Counted from the stretch's first letter, positions 13,165 through 22,008 are shown. The stretch is 64,000 nt of DNA from Streptomyces collinus (GCF_031348265.1 NZ_CP133771.1:434001-498000); one strand, 5' to 3'. Program-made: numbers and translations. The notes: a model not told the origin generated them from the sequence alone.

Positions 13165-15063
13165 ATGCGCGACCTCGCCGTCGCTCCCCCGGCCGTGGCG
13201 CCCCTGACCGGCGGGCTCGCCGACAGCGTCTTCGAGACGGCGGACCGTGAACCGGCCCGGCCGATGCTCGCCCGCCGGGCCGACCCCGCCTCCGCGACCT
13301 GGGAGGAGGTGACGGCGATCGAGCTGCGCGACGAGGTGGTGGACGCCGCCAAGGGGCTGATCGCCTCGGGGATCGCGCCGGGCCATCGCGTGGCGATCAT
13401 GGCGCGCACCCGGTTCGAGTGGACGATCCTGTGCTACGCACTGTGGGCCGTGGGCGCCGAGGTCGTCCCGGTCTACCCGACGGCGTCACGCGACCAGGTG
13501 GAGTGGATCCTGCGGGACGCGGGGTGCGTGGCCGTGGTCGTCGAGGACGAGCAGGGCGTCATGACCGTCGGCTCGGTGTGCGCGTCGCTTCCGCTGCTGC
13601 GCCACGTCTGGCAGCTGGACGCGGGCGCCCTGGCGGACCTGATGGTGCGCGGCGAGCTGATCCCGCTCGCCACGGTCGACTCGATGCGCCGCATCGTGCT
13701 GCCGGACTCCACGGCCGTCATCGCCTACACCTCCGGCACCTCCGGCCATGCCATGGGCTGCGCGCTCAGCCACCGCAACCTCGCCGGCCCCTGCGACACG
13801 CTGCTGGCGGGCTGGGGCCACACGGCGGCGGCGCGCGGGGAGCAGGGCTCCGTGCTCGCGTTCCTGCCCTTCTCCCATGTGTACGGGCTGATGATCCAGG
13901 GGCTGTGCGTGCGCGGCGGGCTGCTGATGGGACACCAGGCCGATCTCAGCGGGGAGGCGCTGTCCGCGGCGCTGCGGTCGTTCCGGCCCACGTACCTCTA
14001 CGCGGTTCCGTCGGTCCTGGAGAAGATCTACAAGAACTTCCTGCGCACCGCTCAGCAGGGCGGCCACGGCGCCCTCTTCGAGCGGGCCGCCGGGACCGCC
14101 CGGGACTTCGCCGCGGCCCTGGAGCGCCAGCGGCTGGGCCGCGGCCGCGGGCCCGGCTTCGACCTGCGGCTCCAGCACGCGCTGTACGAGCGCACGGTGT
14201 ACCGCAGGCTGCGGGCCGCGCTGGGCGGACGGGTGCGGCGGGCGACCTCCGGCGGTTCCCCCCTCAGCCGCGAGCTGTCCCTCTTCTACGAGGGCATCGG
14301 CATCTACGTGCACGACGGGTACGGCCTGACGGAGACCGCGGGCGGGGTGACGATGCAGCCGCTCGGCCGGGAGAAGTCCGGGACGGTCGGGCAGGCCCTG
14401 CCGGGCATGGAGATCCAGGTGGCCGAGGACGGGGAGATCCTGGTGCGGGGGCCCTCGGTGTTCCAGGGATACGTGGGCGACCAGGCCGCCACCCGGGCCG
14501 CGCTGCGCGGCGGGTGGCTCGCCACCGGCGACCTCGGGCAGCTGGACACGGAGGGCTATCTGACGATCACCGGCCGCAAGAAGGACATCATCATCACCAG
14601 CAGCGGCAAGAGCGTCGCCCCGCTGGCACTGGAGCAGCGGCTGCGGATGCACCCGCTGATCCACCAGGCGGTCGTGGTCGGGGACAACCGGCCCTGCGTC
14701 GGCGCCCTGATCACGCTGGATCCGGAGTTCCTGGCGCACTGGCGGGCCGGGCTGGCGATGCAGGGCGAGATGCGGGAGGCCCGGGAGGAGAACGCGCTGC
14801 GGGAGGAGGTCGCGCGGGCCGTGGCCGCGGCCAACAGCGTCGTGTCGCCGTCGGAGTCGATCCGGGTGTTCCGGGTTCTGCCGGAGTCGTTCGACGTGAC
14901 CAACGGGCTGCTCACGCCGTCGATGAAGCTGCGCCGGGACGAGATCGTGCGGCACTACGCTTCCGAGATCGACGCCATGTACCAGTCGCGGAGGCGTCCC
15001 GGGCGGCCGAGCACCCCGGACGAACCGTCGAACTGGGACGATTCCGACAACGTGTTCCGCTGA
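13165..15063 (+). CDS. Long-chain acyl-CoA synthetase-like AMP-forming ligase
   Basis: Predicted 632-residue ANL-superfamily enzyme that would activate a fatty acid through an acyl-adenylate. Motifs: AYTSGTSGHAMGCALSHRNL (phosphate loop), DGYGLTETAGG, ATGDLGQLDTEGYLTITGRKKDIIITSS and a C-terminal SMKLRRDE carrying the usual lysine. The phosphate loop has HAMG where most members have PKG, so the loop lysine is missing. Start ATG 13165 has CAGGAG six bases upstream; the frame extends 153 bases further but with no site and would overlap the divergent promoter region. Substrate unknown. Confidence 0.88.
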   Translation: MRDLAVAPPAVAPLTGGLADSVFETADREPARPMLARRADPASATWEEVTAIELRDEVVDAAKGLIASGIAPGHRVAIMARTRFEWTILCYALWAVGAEVVPVYPTASRDQVEWILRDAGCVAVVVEDEQGVMTVGSVCASLPLLRHVWQLDAGALADLMVRGELIPLATVDSMRRIVLPDSTAVIAYTSGTSGHAMGCALSHRNLAGPCDTLLAGWGHTAAARGEQGSVLAFLPFSHVYGLMIQGLCVRGGLLMGHQADLSGEALSAALRSFRPTYLYAVPSVLEKIYKNFLRTAQQGGHGALFERAAGTARDFAAALERQRLGRGRGPGFDLRLQHALYERTVYRRLRAALGGRVRRATSGGSPLSRELSLFYEGIGIYVHDGYGLTETAGGVTMQPLGREKSGTVGQALPGMEIQVAEDGEILVRGPSVFQGYVGDQAATRAALRGGWLATGDLGQLDTEGYLTITGRKKDIIITSSGKSVAPLALEQRLRMHPLIHQAVVVGDNRPCVGALITLDPEFLAHWRAGLAMQGEMREAREENALREEVARAVAAANSVVSPSESIRVFRVLPESFDVTNGLLTPSMKLRRDEIVRHYASEIDAMYQSRRRPGRPSTPDEPSNWDDSDNVFR

Positions 15064-15180
15064 GCGTGCGGCCGGACGCGTAGGCCTCGTCCCCTCGGGA
15101 ACACGCAACAGTGGCGACGCAAGAGAAAGGACGACAGCCCTGACGACAGCCGTAGCTGACGCCCGGGCCGGAAAGGCGAT

Positions 15181-15615
15181 ATGTCAACCGAGCCGCGTGG
15201 GGACGACGCCCTGACCTCCGAGGAGATCCCGAGCCGCACGAACAGCTTCGTGGGCGAGCCGCATGACGTGACAGGCGCGCGGCTGGCCGCGGAGGAGTTC
15301 TTGCGTGATCTGGCACGCTCCTCCCCGCCCTCTGCCCCCGAGTACTGGGACGACATCCTGCTGGTGGTGACGGAACTGGCCGCCAACGCGGTCCAGTACG
15401 CCCCGGGTCCGTTCGCGCTGCGCATGCGCCGGACGTTCGACGGGGTGCATGTGGTCCTGCACGACACCAGCACCACCGAGCCGGCCCCTCGCCCCTTCGA
15501 TCCGCGCAATGGCGGCGGGGGCATCGGCTGGCATCTGATCCACACGCTGTGCGACCAGGTCAGCGTGGTGGCCGACGACCGGGGCAAGGACGTACACGTC
15601 TTCATGCCCTGGTGA
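15181..15615 (+). CDS. RsbW-like ATP-binding protein (anti-sigma/serine kinase family)
   Basis: Predicted 144 residues with a compact GHKL fold: LLVVTELAANAVQYAPG is the N box, LHDTSTTEPAPRPFDP the G1 region and GGGGIGWHLIHTLCDQV the G2 lid. These proteins bind sigma factors or phosphorylate STAS antagonists. ATG 15181 is preceded by AAAGG. A hairpin follows its stop and separates it from the converging PRC-barrel gene. The STAS antagonist at 16381 is a plausible partner by proximity only. Confidence 0.82.
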   Translation: MSTEPRGDDALTSEEIPSRTNSFVGEPHDVTGARLAAEEFLRDLARSSPPSAPEYWDDILLVVTELAANAVQYAPGPFALRMRRTFDGVHVVLHDTSTTEPAPRPFDPRNGGGGIGWHLIHTLCDQVSVVADDRGKDVHVFMPW

Positions 15616-15655
15616 GCCGGGCGTGTCACGGGCGCGGCGCGCCCGTGACCGGCTC
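15614..15655. terminator. Bidirectional terminator-like hairpin
   Basis: GTCACGGGCGC and its exact complement flank a GGC loop (15625-15649), with an outer GAGCCG/CGGCTC pairing. It lies between two converging stops. Confidence 0.65.
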
Positions 15656-15663
15656 GGAACGGC

Positions 15664-16035
15664 TCAGACCGCGGCCGCCTCGCGTGGCGGCAGCCGGTCG
15701 TAGTAGTCACCCACGGCCCGCAGGTACTCCCGGTCCCTGGTCTCGCTGTCGGTCTGGAAGCGCGGCGCCGCCTTGGTGTCTCCCCTGCTGCACGCCAGGG
15801 TGACCTTCCTCCCCGGTATGTCGATGCCGGTGACGACCCCGGCCGGTACCAGGACACTGCGGCCGAACACCCAGACGCCGGTGTCGACGACCAGGTGCCG
15901 CATGTCGTGCGGGGCGGCCTCCCGGTCCACGTGCCCGATCGTGCCGTCGGTCGCGGCGACGGCGAAACCGGTCAGGTCCTGCCCCTCCGTGTGACCGCTG
16001 TCCGGCGCGTACGACCAGATTCTGTCGATGGCCAC
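15664..16035 (-). CDS. PRC-barrel domain protein
   Basis: Predicted 123 residues. The central part (about 18-80: GFAVAATDGTIGHVDREA... LVVDTGVWVFGRSVLVPAG) matches the PRC barrel, a small beta fold found in RimM, photosynthetic reaction centres and many stress-induced actinobacterial proteins. The C-terminal part is charged and ends DYYDRLPPREAAAV. GTG 16035 has GGAGG ten bases upstream and gives the usual start of such proteins; a longer frame has no site. A possible SigB-type promoter lies at 16117-16141. Molecular function unknown. Confidence 0.78.
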   Translation of the reverse strand: MAIDRIWSYAPDSGHTEGQDLTGFAVAATDGTIGHVDREAAPHDMRHLVVDTGVWVFGRSVLVPAGVVTGIDIPGRKVTLACSRGDTKAAPRFQTDSETRDREYLRAVGDYYDRLPPREAAAV

Positions 16036-16380
16036 GCTGCCCCATCCTCCCTGGCGATGTGCGGATCGCATCTTCTCCGGCGGGCGCCTCGCGCCCGCCC
16101 CGTCCCACAGCAGCAATTACCCTCCTGCCGCAAGCGCATTCGGCGCACACGCCTGCGACCGCATGCGACTTCCGGCGGCCGGTCCCGGCGATGTTCCGCC
16201 GAGCGGGCATGGAGGTCGGTTTCCGGGGTAATCGCGGGGGCGCGGTGACATCCGAGTCCGTCGGTGAAGGGAGGCGCATGAGAAACGGAATTCGAGTCCG
16301 GAGAACGACCGGGATCCCCTCGCACCGCGGTCATCCCCAGAGGTGACCAGCCCAGGCCGTAGTACTTGTTGGAGGTATCC
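16036..16380. other. Divergent intergenic region between PRC-barrel and STAS genes
   Basis: 345 bases without a credible gene; the short open frames here lack ribosome sites and family resemblance. It contains the SigB-like promoter candidate for the PRC gene and must hold a promoter for the STAS gene, which I could not identify. Confidence 0.6.
16117..16141 (-). promoter_or_regulatory. Candidate SigB-family promoter for the PRC-barrel gene
   Basis: Minus strand: GAAT, 15 bases, then GGGTAA. It fits GNNT-N14-16-GGGTA but the last -10 base deviates from C/T. Predicted leader about 75 bases. Confidence 0.35.
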
Positions 16381-16782
16381 GTGCCCCTCGCCCAGAACCC
16401 GCTGTCCGTGGAAGTCGAAGTGCCCCGGGAGGACGTGGCCCTGATCACGGTCGACGGCTACCTGGACGTCGACACCGCGACCGAGTTCCAGGCCCATCTG
16501 GCCAACCAACTCCACCACGGCCGACGGCACTTCCTGCTCGACCTGTCGTCCGTCCCCTTCATGGACTCGTCCGGCATGAACATCATCCTGCGGGTGTACC
16601 AGGAGACCCGTAAGACCGAGGGCAGCGTGCACGTCATCAGCCCGGCACCGGCCGTGCGGCGCATCCTCGACCTGACCGGCGTCAGCATCACCGTGCCGAT
16701 ATCGGAAACTGTCGACGAGGCCCTGGCCCGTGTCGACGAAGGGCCGCAGCAGCCCGGCGAGCCGGAGGGGCCGAACGTCTGA
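16381..16782 (+). CDS. STAS-domain anti-sigma factor antagonist
   Basis: Predicted 133 residues of the SpoIIAA/RsbV/BldG class: VALITVDGYLDVDTATEFQ, then LLDLSSVPFMDSSGMNIILRV, where the serine of DSSG is the expected phosphorylation site. In this family the unphosphorylated form binds the anti-sigma ATPase and frees the sigma factor. GTG 16381 lies five bases after GGAGG; the in-frame TTG at 16366 precedes that site and is unlikely. The N-terminal extension of about 15 residues is longer than in minimal antagonists. A branched hairpin follows the gene. Confidence 0.88.
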   Translation: MPLAQNPLSVEVEVPREDVALITVDGYLDVDTATEFQAHLANQLHHGRRHFLLDLSSVPFMDSSGMNIILRVYQETRKTEGSVHVISPAPAVRRILDLTGVSITVPISETVDEALARVDEGPQQPGEPEGPNV

Positions 16783-16800
16783 CGGTCCGGGTGCACCACA

Positions 16801-16853
16801 GGGCAGGGCGCCGGCGAAGGCCGGTGGCCCGGTGCCCTGGCTCCGCCCTGCCC
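16801..16853 (+). terminator. Branched hairpin after the STAS antagonist gene
   Basis: GGGCAGGGCG (16801-16810) pairs exactly with 16844-16853, enclosing a small CCGGC/GCCGG hairpin. It lies about 20 bases after the stop. Confidence 0.55.
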
Positions 16854-17047
16854 GGACGACGGCTCACTGTGCGCACGCCGCTGACGGCGGCTAAGACCGC
16901 CGGCCCCCTGAACCGGATCACTTGCGCCGGAGCAGGTGTTGTACGAGGTCGGCGCATGGTTAGAGTTGTCGCCCGGCAAGTGTCACATCGCCGTCTCGTT
17001 GCCAGAAGCGGGCTCGGTCGACGCAACGCGGATGAGGAGAGAACCAG

Positions 17048-17935
17048 GTGCCGGAGCACGAAGCGGACGGACAGCTCGCCACGCCCAGCCACGAGGTCAG
17101 GGACTTCCTGCACCGCCGGCGTGAGCAGATCGCCCAGCGGTGGGCGGACGAGCCTCTGTTCCGCACCGTGTTCACCGTCTCGCGCGACGAGGCGGTGGAA
17201 GCGGGCAAGGCCGTGGTGGACGCGCTGGCCCAGGTGGCCGACTCGGACCAGGTGGAGGACCCGGACGCCGCGGGATTCAGCGGCGTGCGCGAGCAGCTGG
17301 CCCGGATGGGTGCGGCACGCTCCCGGGCCGGACTGACGAACACCCAGGTCTCCAGCGAACTGGCCGCCCTGCGACCGCCCGTGGAGAATCTGCTGGCCGC
17401 CGATCTGGAACAGGCACCGCCCGAGCATCTGAGGGCCTGTTCGACCGCTCTGACCGTGCTGATGGGCACCCTGCGGCTGGTCGCCATGCAGACGGCGCTG
17501 AGCGAGTGGCAGGCGCTCAGCGACCGGCAGCGGATGCAGCTGATGGAGGTGGCCACGCCCGTGATCCGGCTGTGGGACGGCATCGTGGCCGTGCCCCTCA
17601 TCGGGACGCTCGACAGCGCCCGCAGCCAGATCGTGATGGAGACGCTGCTGAACGCCGTCGTGGAGCAGCACGCGCGGTTCGCGATCCTCGACATCACCGG
17701 GGTGCCGACGGTCGACTCGCTGGTGGCGCAGCACCTGATGAAGACGGTCGCCGCGGCACGGCTCATGGGCGCCGAGTGCATCGTCTCGGGCATCCGCCCC
17801 GCCATCGCGCAGACCATCGTGCATCTCGGGCTCGACCTGGACGTGATCACGCGCGCGAACCTCGCCGACGCACTGGGGTACGCGTTGCACGAGCTCGGCG
17901 CGGACATCGTGAACCCGGGTGCGGGTCAGCGGTGA
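17048..17935 (+). CDS. RsbR-type stressosome protein (N-terminal sensor plus STAS)
   Basis: Predicted 295 residues. The first 160 form an alpha-helical sensory region (VRDFLHRRREQIAQRW, then SSELAALRPPVENLL) like RsbR N-terminal domains. The STAS domain starts near VIRLWDGIVAVPLIGTLDSAR and contains ILDITGVPTVDSLVAQHL, with the threonine/serine positions phosphorylated in RsbR homologues. The GTG start is preceded by GAGGAGAGAACCAG. Its stop overlaps the RsbS-like start (GTGA). By family knowledge it would form a large complex with the next protein and receive a stress signal; the signal is unknown. Confidence 0.9.
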   Translation: MPEHEADGQLATPSHEVRDFLHRRREQIAQRWADEPLFRTVFTVSRDEAVEAGKAVVDALAQVADSDQVEDPDAAGFSGVREQLARMGAARSRAGLTNTQVSSELAALRPPVENLLAADLEQAPPEHLRACSTALTVLMGTLRLVAMQTALSEWQALSDRQRMQLMEVATPVIRLWDGIVAVPLIGTLDSARSQIVMETLLNAVVEQHARFAILDITGVPTVDSLVAQHLMKTVAAARLMGAECIVSGIRPAIAQTIVHLGLDLDVITRANLADALGYALHELGADIVNPGAGQR

Positions 17936-18351
17936 ACGACGCCCGCCCCCGTCCCGTGACGGGCCACGTACCGGTCCTCCGGCTCGGCGACGTCCTGCTC
18001 GTCACGCTCCAGGGGGACCTGCACGACAGCACGGCGCAGCAGCTCCAGCAGGACCTCGCCGAGACCATCTCCCGTACCGGGGTGCGCGGAGTCCTCATCG
18101 ACATCTCCGGTGTGGAGATCGTCGACTCCTTCCTCGGCCGGGTGCTGGCCGAGATCGCCGCGCAGGCCAAGCTGCTGGCCGCGCGCACCGTGGTGGCCGG
18201 TATGCGCCCGGCCGTCGCCATCACCCTGGTCGAGCTGGGGCTGACGCTGCCGGGGCTGAGCACCGCCCTCAGCACCGAGGCGGGCATGGAACTCCTCGCG
18301 CGGCAGGCCCCGGTGCGCCGTCCCGGCGGCCCGCGTCAGGAGAGTCCGTGA
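17932..18351 (+). CDS. RsbS-type STAS protein
   Basis: Predicted 139 residues: a single STAS domain, VPVLRLGDVLLVTLQGDL followed by VLIDISGVEIVDSFLGRVL, where DSFLGR holds the conserved phosphoserine of RsbS. A short Pro/Arg-rich tail follows. GTG 17932 overlaps the RsbR-like stop. The order R-S-T matches the Bacillus rsb operon core. In Bacillus, RsbS holds RsbT until both STAS partners are phosphorylated; the same role is inferred here. Confidence 0.9.
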   Translation: MNDARPRPVTGHVPVLRLGDVLLVTLQGDLHDSTAQQLQQDLAETISRTGVRGVLIDISGVEIVDSFLGRVLAEIAAQAKLLAARTVVAGMRPAVAITLVELGLTLPGLSTALSTEAGMELLARQAPVRRPGGPRQESP

Positions 18352-18791
18352 TGCACACCGCCGCGGGCGTGGAGGCCTGCTTGCCCATCCGGTCGGACAT
18401 GGACCTGGTATGGGTGCGACAGCACGTACGGCAGGCCGCCGCCCGGCTCGGCTTCGGCCTGGTGGACCAGACCAAGCTCGTCACCGCGGCCAGCGAGCTG
18501 GCCCGCAATACCCTGGTGCACGGTGGTGGCGGACGGATGGAGGCGACGCAGGTCGGCAGTGCGGGCGCGCAGGGCCTGCGGCTCGCCTTCACCGACGAGG
18601 GGCCGGGCATCGCCGACCTCGACCTGGCCCTGAGCGACGGCTACACCTCCGGCGGCGGTCTGGGGATGGGGCTGAGCGGCGCGCGGCGCCTGGTGCACGA
18701 CTTCGACATCGACACCACGCCGGGGTCGGGCACCACGGTGCGGGTGACCTGCTGGGTGGGCCGTCCGCCGCGTCCGCGCGAGGAGGTCTGA
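18351..18791 (+). CDS. RsbT-type serine/threonine kinase
   Basis: Predicted 146-residue GHKL kinase: TAASELARNTLVHGGGG (N box), FTDEGPGIADLDLALSDGYTS (G1) and GGLGMGLSGARRLVHDFDI (G2), very like RsbT. ATG 18351 shares its first base with the RsbS-like stop; AGGAG lies eight bases upstream, and GTG 18348 is an alternative. Expected to phosphorylate the RsbR/RsbS-like proteins and then activate a PP2C phosphatase, probably one of the two encoded next. Confidence 0.9.
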   Translation: MHTAAGVEACLPIRSDMDLVWVRQHVRQAAARLGFGLVDQTKLVTAASELARNTLVHGGGGRMEATQVGSAGAQGLRLAFTDEGPGIADLDLALSDGYTSGGGLGMGLSGARRLVHDFDIDTTPGSGTTVRVTCWVGRPPRPREEV

Positions 18792-20284
18792 TGCCGCGGG
18801 TGTGGGACGTGCCGGTGCGCGACGCGACCCGGGTGCGCGACGCGCGGGTCGCGGCCGAGGGCGCGGCCGCAATGGCCGGGCTGGACGAGCGGCGGACCGC
18901 GGCGGCCGCGCTGGTCGCGACCGAGCTGGCAACGAATCTGCTGAAGCACGCCGAGGGCGGCCAGGTGCTCATCGACGTCGTCGCCCCGCCCGTGCTGCGG
19001 GAGGGCCGGGAGGGGTCCAGGGTGGTGCAGATCGCCGCGATCGACCACGGCCCGGGCATCAACGACGTCCCCGCGGCGCTGCGCGACGGGTTCTCCACGA
19101 CGCGCTCGCTCGGCGCGGGCCTCGGCACGTGCCTGCGCCTCTCCGACGACTTCGCCCTGCACAGTGTTCCCGGCCACGGCACGGTGGCGGTGGCCCGCGT
19201 GAGTGCGACGCCCCGGGGCGGTGGGGCGTCGGCGCGGCCCGGAGGCACGGTGTCCGCCGGTGGACGGTGGCAGGGTGGCGAGCCGCCCTTCGGCGCGGTT
19301 GCCTGCGGCGGCCTGACGGGCCACGCGGAGGTGCCCGGCGCTGCGCCGGGCTTCCCGGGACAGGGCCCGGCGACGGCCGGCCGTGCGCGGGAGACGGAGC
19401 CGGGGTTCCACGGAGCACCGGGCCACGGCCTTCCGGACGCCGGCACACCGGGAAGCCGGACCGGCCTCCGGGCTGCCCCGGCGGACGACGGTACTCCGGG
19501 CACCCACGCGATGTCCCTGCGGGCAGCGGGCACCGCCGTGCCGGGCGACCGGACCGGCCCTCCGACCGGCAGCGGGTCCACGGGCGGGGCCCCGCGCAGA
19601 GCGGGGCGGGACGACCGCGCGGCGACGGCCCCGGGCCCCGGGGCCGCCTCGCAGAACCGTTCCTTGCCGGTCGCCGGTGTGCGGGCCGGCGGGGTGAACA
19701 TCCCCTACGGCGGAGCCGAGTACTCGGGGGACGCCTGGGGCTGGGTCCGGGCCGGGGACCGGGTGACGTTGCTGCTGGCGGACGGGCTGGGCCACGGGCC
19801 GGAGGCCGCGCGCGCCTCGTCCGCCGCGGTCACGGCCCTGTACCGCTGGGCCCATCTCTCCCCCGCCGAGTCGCTGCGGCGGCTGCACGACGCGCTGCGG
19901 GACACCCGGGGCGCGGCCGTCGCCGTGGCCCAGCTCGACCTGTCGGCCGGGCGGCTGCGGTTCGCCGGCATCGGCAACGTGGGAGCGCGGCTGCGCACCG
20001 GCGGTGCCTGGCGCGCCCTGCTGTCGCGTCCCGGCATCGTCGGGGTCCACCGGCCCACGACCCTCCGCGAGGAGGAGGCCGACTGGTCGGACGACCCCCT
20101 GCTGATCCTGCACACCGACGGCCTGCCCAGCCGCTGGACGCCGCCGTCGGGCCCCGGGCCGGCGCCGGCCGACCCGGCCGTGACGGCCGCCGTGACGATA
20201 CGTGACGCCAGCAGTCCCGCCCGGCCGGTGCGGGACGACACCGCCGTGGCCGTGCTGACCTCGACCCCGCCGGAACACCCATGA
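18791..20284 (+). CDS. Fused RsbT/W-like ATPase and PP2C (RsbX-like) phosphatase
   Basis: Predicted 497 residues. Residues 1-140 are a GHKL domain (ATELATNLLKHAEGG; IDHGPGINDVPAALRDGFS; LGAGLGTCLRL). Residues about 142-285 are a low-complexity Gly/Ala/Pro/Arg-rich linker. The C-terminal part (about 285-497) is a SpoIIE/RsbX-type phosphatase with GDAWGW, LLADGLGHGPEA and ILHTDGLPSR. The TGATG junction with the kinase gene implies coupling. In Bacillus, RsbX is a separate feedback phosphatase acting on RsbR/RsbS; fusion to an ATPase suggests a phosphatase delivered to a STAS partner. Confidence 0.85.
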   Translation: MPRVWDVPVRDATRVRDARVAAEGAAAMAGLDERRTAAAALVATELATNLLKHAEGGQVLIDVVAPPVLREGREGSRVVQIAAIDHGPGINDVPAALRDGFSTTRSLGAGLGTCLRLSDDFALHSVPGHGTVAVARVSATPRGGGASARPGGTVSAGGRWQGGEPPFGAVACGGLTGHAEVPGAAPGFPGQGPATAGRARETEPGFHGAPGHGLPDAGTPGSRTGLRAAPADDGTPGTHAMSLRAAGTAVPGDRTGPPTGSGSTGGAPRRAGRDDRAATAPGPGAASQNRSLPVAGVRAGGVNIPYGGAEYSGDAWGWVRAGDRVTLLLADGLGHGPEAARASSAAVTALYRWAHLSPAESLRRLHDALRDTRGAAVAVAQLDLSAGRLRFAGIGNVGARLRTGGAWRALLSRPGIVGVHRPTTLREEEADWSDDPLLILHTDGLPSRWTPPSGPGPAPADPAVTAAVTIRDASSPARPVRDDTAVAVLTSTPPEHP

Positions 20285-22008
20285 TGCGCACTTGGCAGAT
20301 CACCACCGTCACCGACGCGGCCCGCGCCCGCATCTCGCTCGCGCGCCTGGCCGCCGCGTACGGTGTGCCCACTGTCGAACGGACCCGGCTGGCCGCCGCC
20401 CTCAGCGCCCACCTGCGGCAGTGCCTCACCAAGGGCGGCACCTGGCGGCTGACCATGGACCTGGCGGGCTCCCCCGCCGAGGAGGGGCTGCTGCACGTCG
20501 TGGTGACCCCGTCGCCGGAGGCCTGCGCCGCCGGGGAGCCGCTCTGGGAGGTCACGGTCCCCTGCCCCGAGACGGCCGAGGCCGCCGAGGACGGCACCGT
20601 CGCCGCCGACCCCGCCGCACTGTCGGAGGCGCTGCTCGGCGCCGACGAGGACACGGCCGTCGTGCTGGACAAGCTCACCGAGCAGGAGGACCTGGTCTCC
20701 TTCCACCGCGAGGAGCTGCACCAGACCAACCAGGGCGTGCTGGCCCTGCACGCCGAGCTGGACGCGGCCGGGCGGGCCCAGCGTGAGGCCTTCGCCGCCG
20801 AGCGCAGCGCCCGCAACGAGGCGGAGAGCGCCCGGCGCAGGCTGACGTTCCTCGCGGACGCGAGCGCCGTGCTGACGGCGTCGCTGAATCACGAGGAGAT
20901 CGTGCGCCGGCTTCCGGACCTGCTGGTGCCGGAGTACGCGAGCAGCGTCGACGTGTGGCTCTTCGACCACGAGGAGGACAGGCACCGGTCGGCACCGCAT
21001 CCGGCCGCCGCCGTCGTCGCGGCCCGCACGGGGCGGCCCCAGTACGCCGCCGACCACCCGGGCAACCTGCCCGGCGTCGAGGACCAGCCGCCGTCGGCGC
21101 TGGATCCCGGGCGGCCGCTGCTGTGCGTGCCGCTGCCGACGCGACGGGCGCCGCTGGGGGTCCTGACGCTGTCGCCGCCCGGCGGGCGCTGGGACCCGGA
21201 CGACGCGGTGATGCTGATCGAGCTCACCCGGCGGGCCAGCATCGCCATCGACAACGCCCGGCGCTTCGAGCACAACCGCGACATCGCCGAGACGCTGCAG
21301 CGCGCCCTGCTGACCGACCTGCCCGCCACGCCGGGTCTCAGCCTGGCCGCGCGGTATCTTCCGGCCACGCACGGGCTGAACATCGGCGGCGACTGGTACG
21401 ACGCGTTCCCCCAGCGGGACGGCGGTCTCATCACCGTCATCGGCGACGTGACCGGACACGGTCTGCACGCGGCGGTCATGATGAGCCAGCTGCGCACCGC
21501 GCTGCGGGCGTACGCCGTCGACGGCGACAGCCCGGGCCGGCTGCTGACCCGGCTGCACCGGTTCCTGCACCACCTCCAGCCGGACCTGTACGCCACCGCC
21601 GTCATCGCCCGGTTCCACCCGGACGAGCCCACGCTGACCTGGGCCGCCGCGGGGCATCCGCCACCGGTACTGCGCCTGCCCGACGGCACCGTGCGCACCC
21701 TTGACGCCAAGCCCGGAGCGATGCTCGGCATCCCGCTCACCCAGGAGATCGCCGACCACACGGAGCAACTGGCACCCGGCTCGACGCTCGCCCTGTACAC
21801 GGACGGGCTGGTGGAGCGGCGCGCGCAGGGCATAGACCCGGGTATCGAGCGGCTGGCCTCCGCGCTCGGCGGGTTCCGTTCCGCGGAGCTGGACGCGGAC
21901 CTGGAGGGTTCGGCGGACCGGCTCCTGCATCCGCTGCTGAGCGATTCCGAGCGCGACGACGACGTGTGCCTGTTGCTGTGTCACGTCCGAGGTGACACCG
22001 GCTCCTGA
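20281..22008 (+). CDS. GAF and SpoIIE/RsbU-type PP2C phosphatase
   Basis: Predicted 575 residues. The first 100 resemble a worn GHKL domain (RLAAALSAHLRQCLTKGGTW) without clear nucleotide boxes. A coiled coil (about 125-190, many Glu/Arg heptads) leads to a GAF-like region (about 195-340), then the phosphatase: GLNIGGDWYDAF, VIGDVTGHGLHAAVMMSQLR, AAGHPPPVL and LYTDGLVERR. The start overlaps the preceding stop (ATGA). Expected to dephosphorylate the STAS antagonist at 16381 or a distant one. It ends the rsb-like operon. Confidence 0.9.
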   Translation: MMRTWQITTVTDAARARISLARLAAAYGVPTVERTRLAAALSAHLRQCLTKGGTWRLTMDLAGSPAEEGLLHVVVTPSPEACAAGEPLWEVTVPCPETAEAAEDGTVAADPAALSEALLGADEDTAVVLDKLTEQEDLVSFHREELHQTNQGVLALHAELDAAGRAQREAFAAERSARNEAESARRRLTFLADASAVLTASLNHEEIVRRLPDLLVPEYASSVDVWLFDHEEDRHRSAPHPAAAVVAARTGRPQYAADHPGNLPGVEDQPPSALDPGRPLLCVPLPTRRAPLGVLTLSPPGGRWDPDDAVMLIELTRRASIAIDNARRFEHNRDIAETLQRALLTDLPATPGLSLAARYLPATHGLNIGGDWYDAFPQRDGGLITVIGDVTGHGLHAAVMMSQLRTALRAYAVDGDSPGRLLTRLHRFLHHLQPDLYATAVIARFHPDEPTLTWAAAGHPPPVLRLPDGTVRTLDAKPGAMLGIPLTQEIADHTEQLAPGSTLALYTDGLVERRAQGIDPGIERLASALGGFRSAELDADLEGSADRLLHPLLSDSERDDDVCLLLCHVRGDTGS

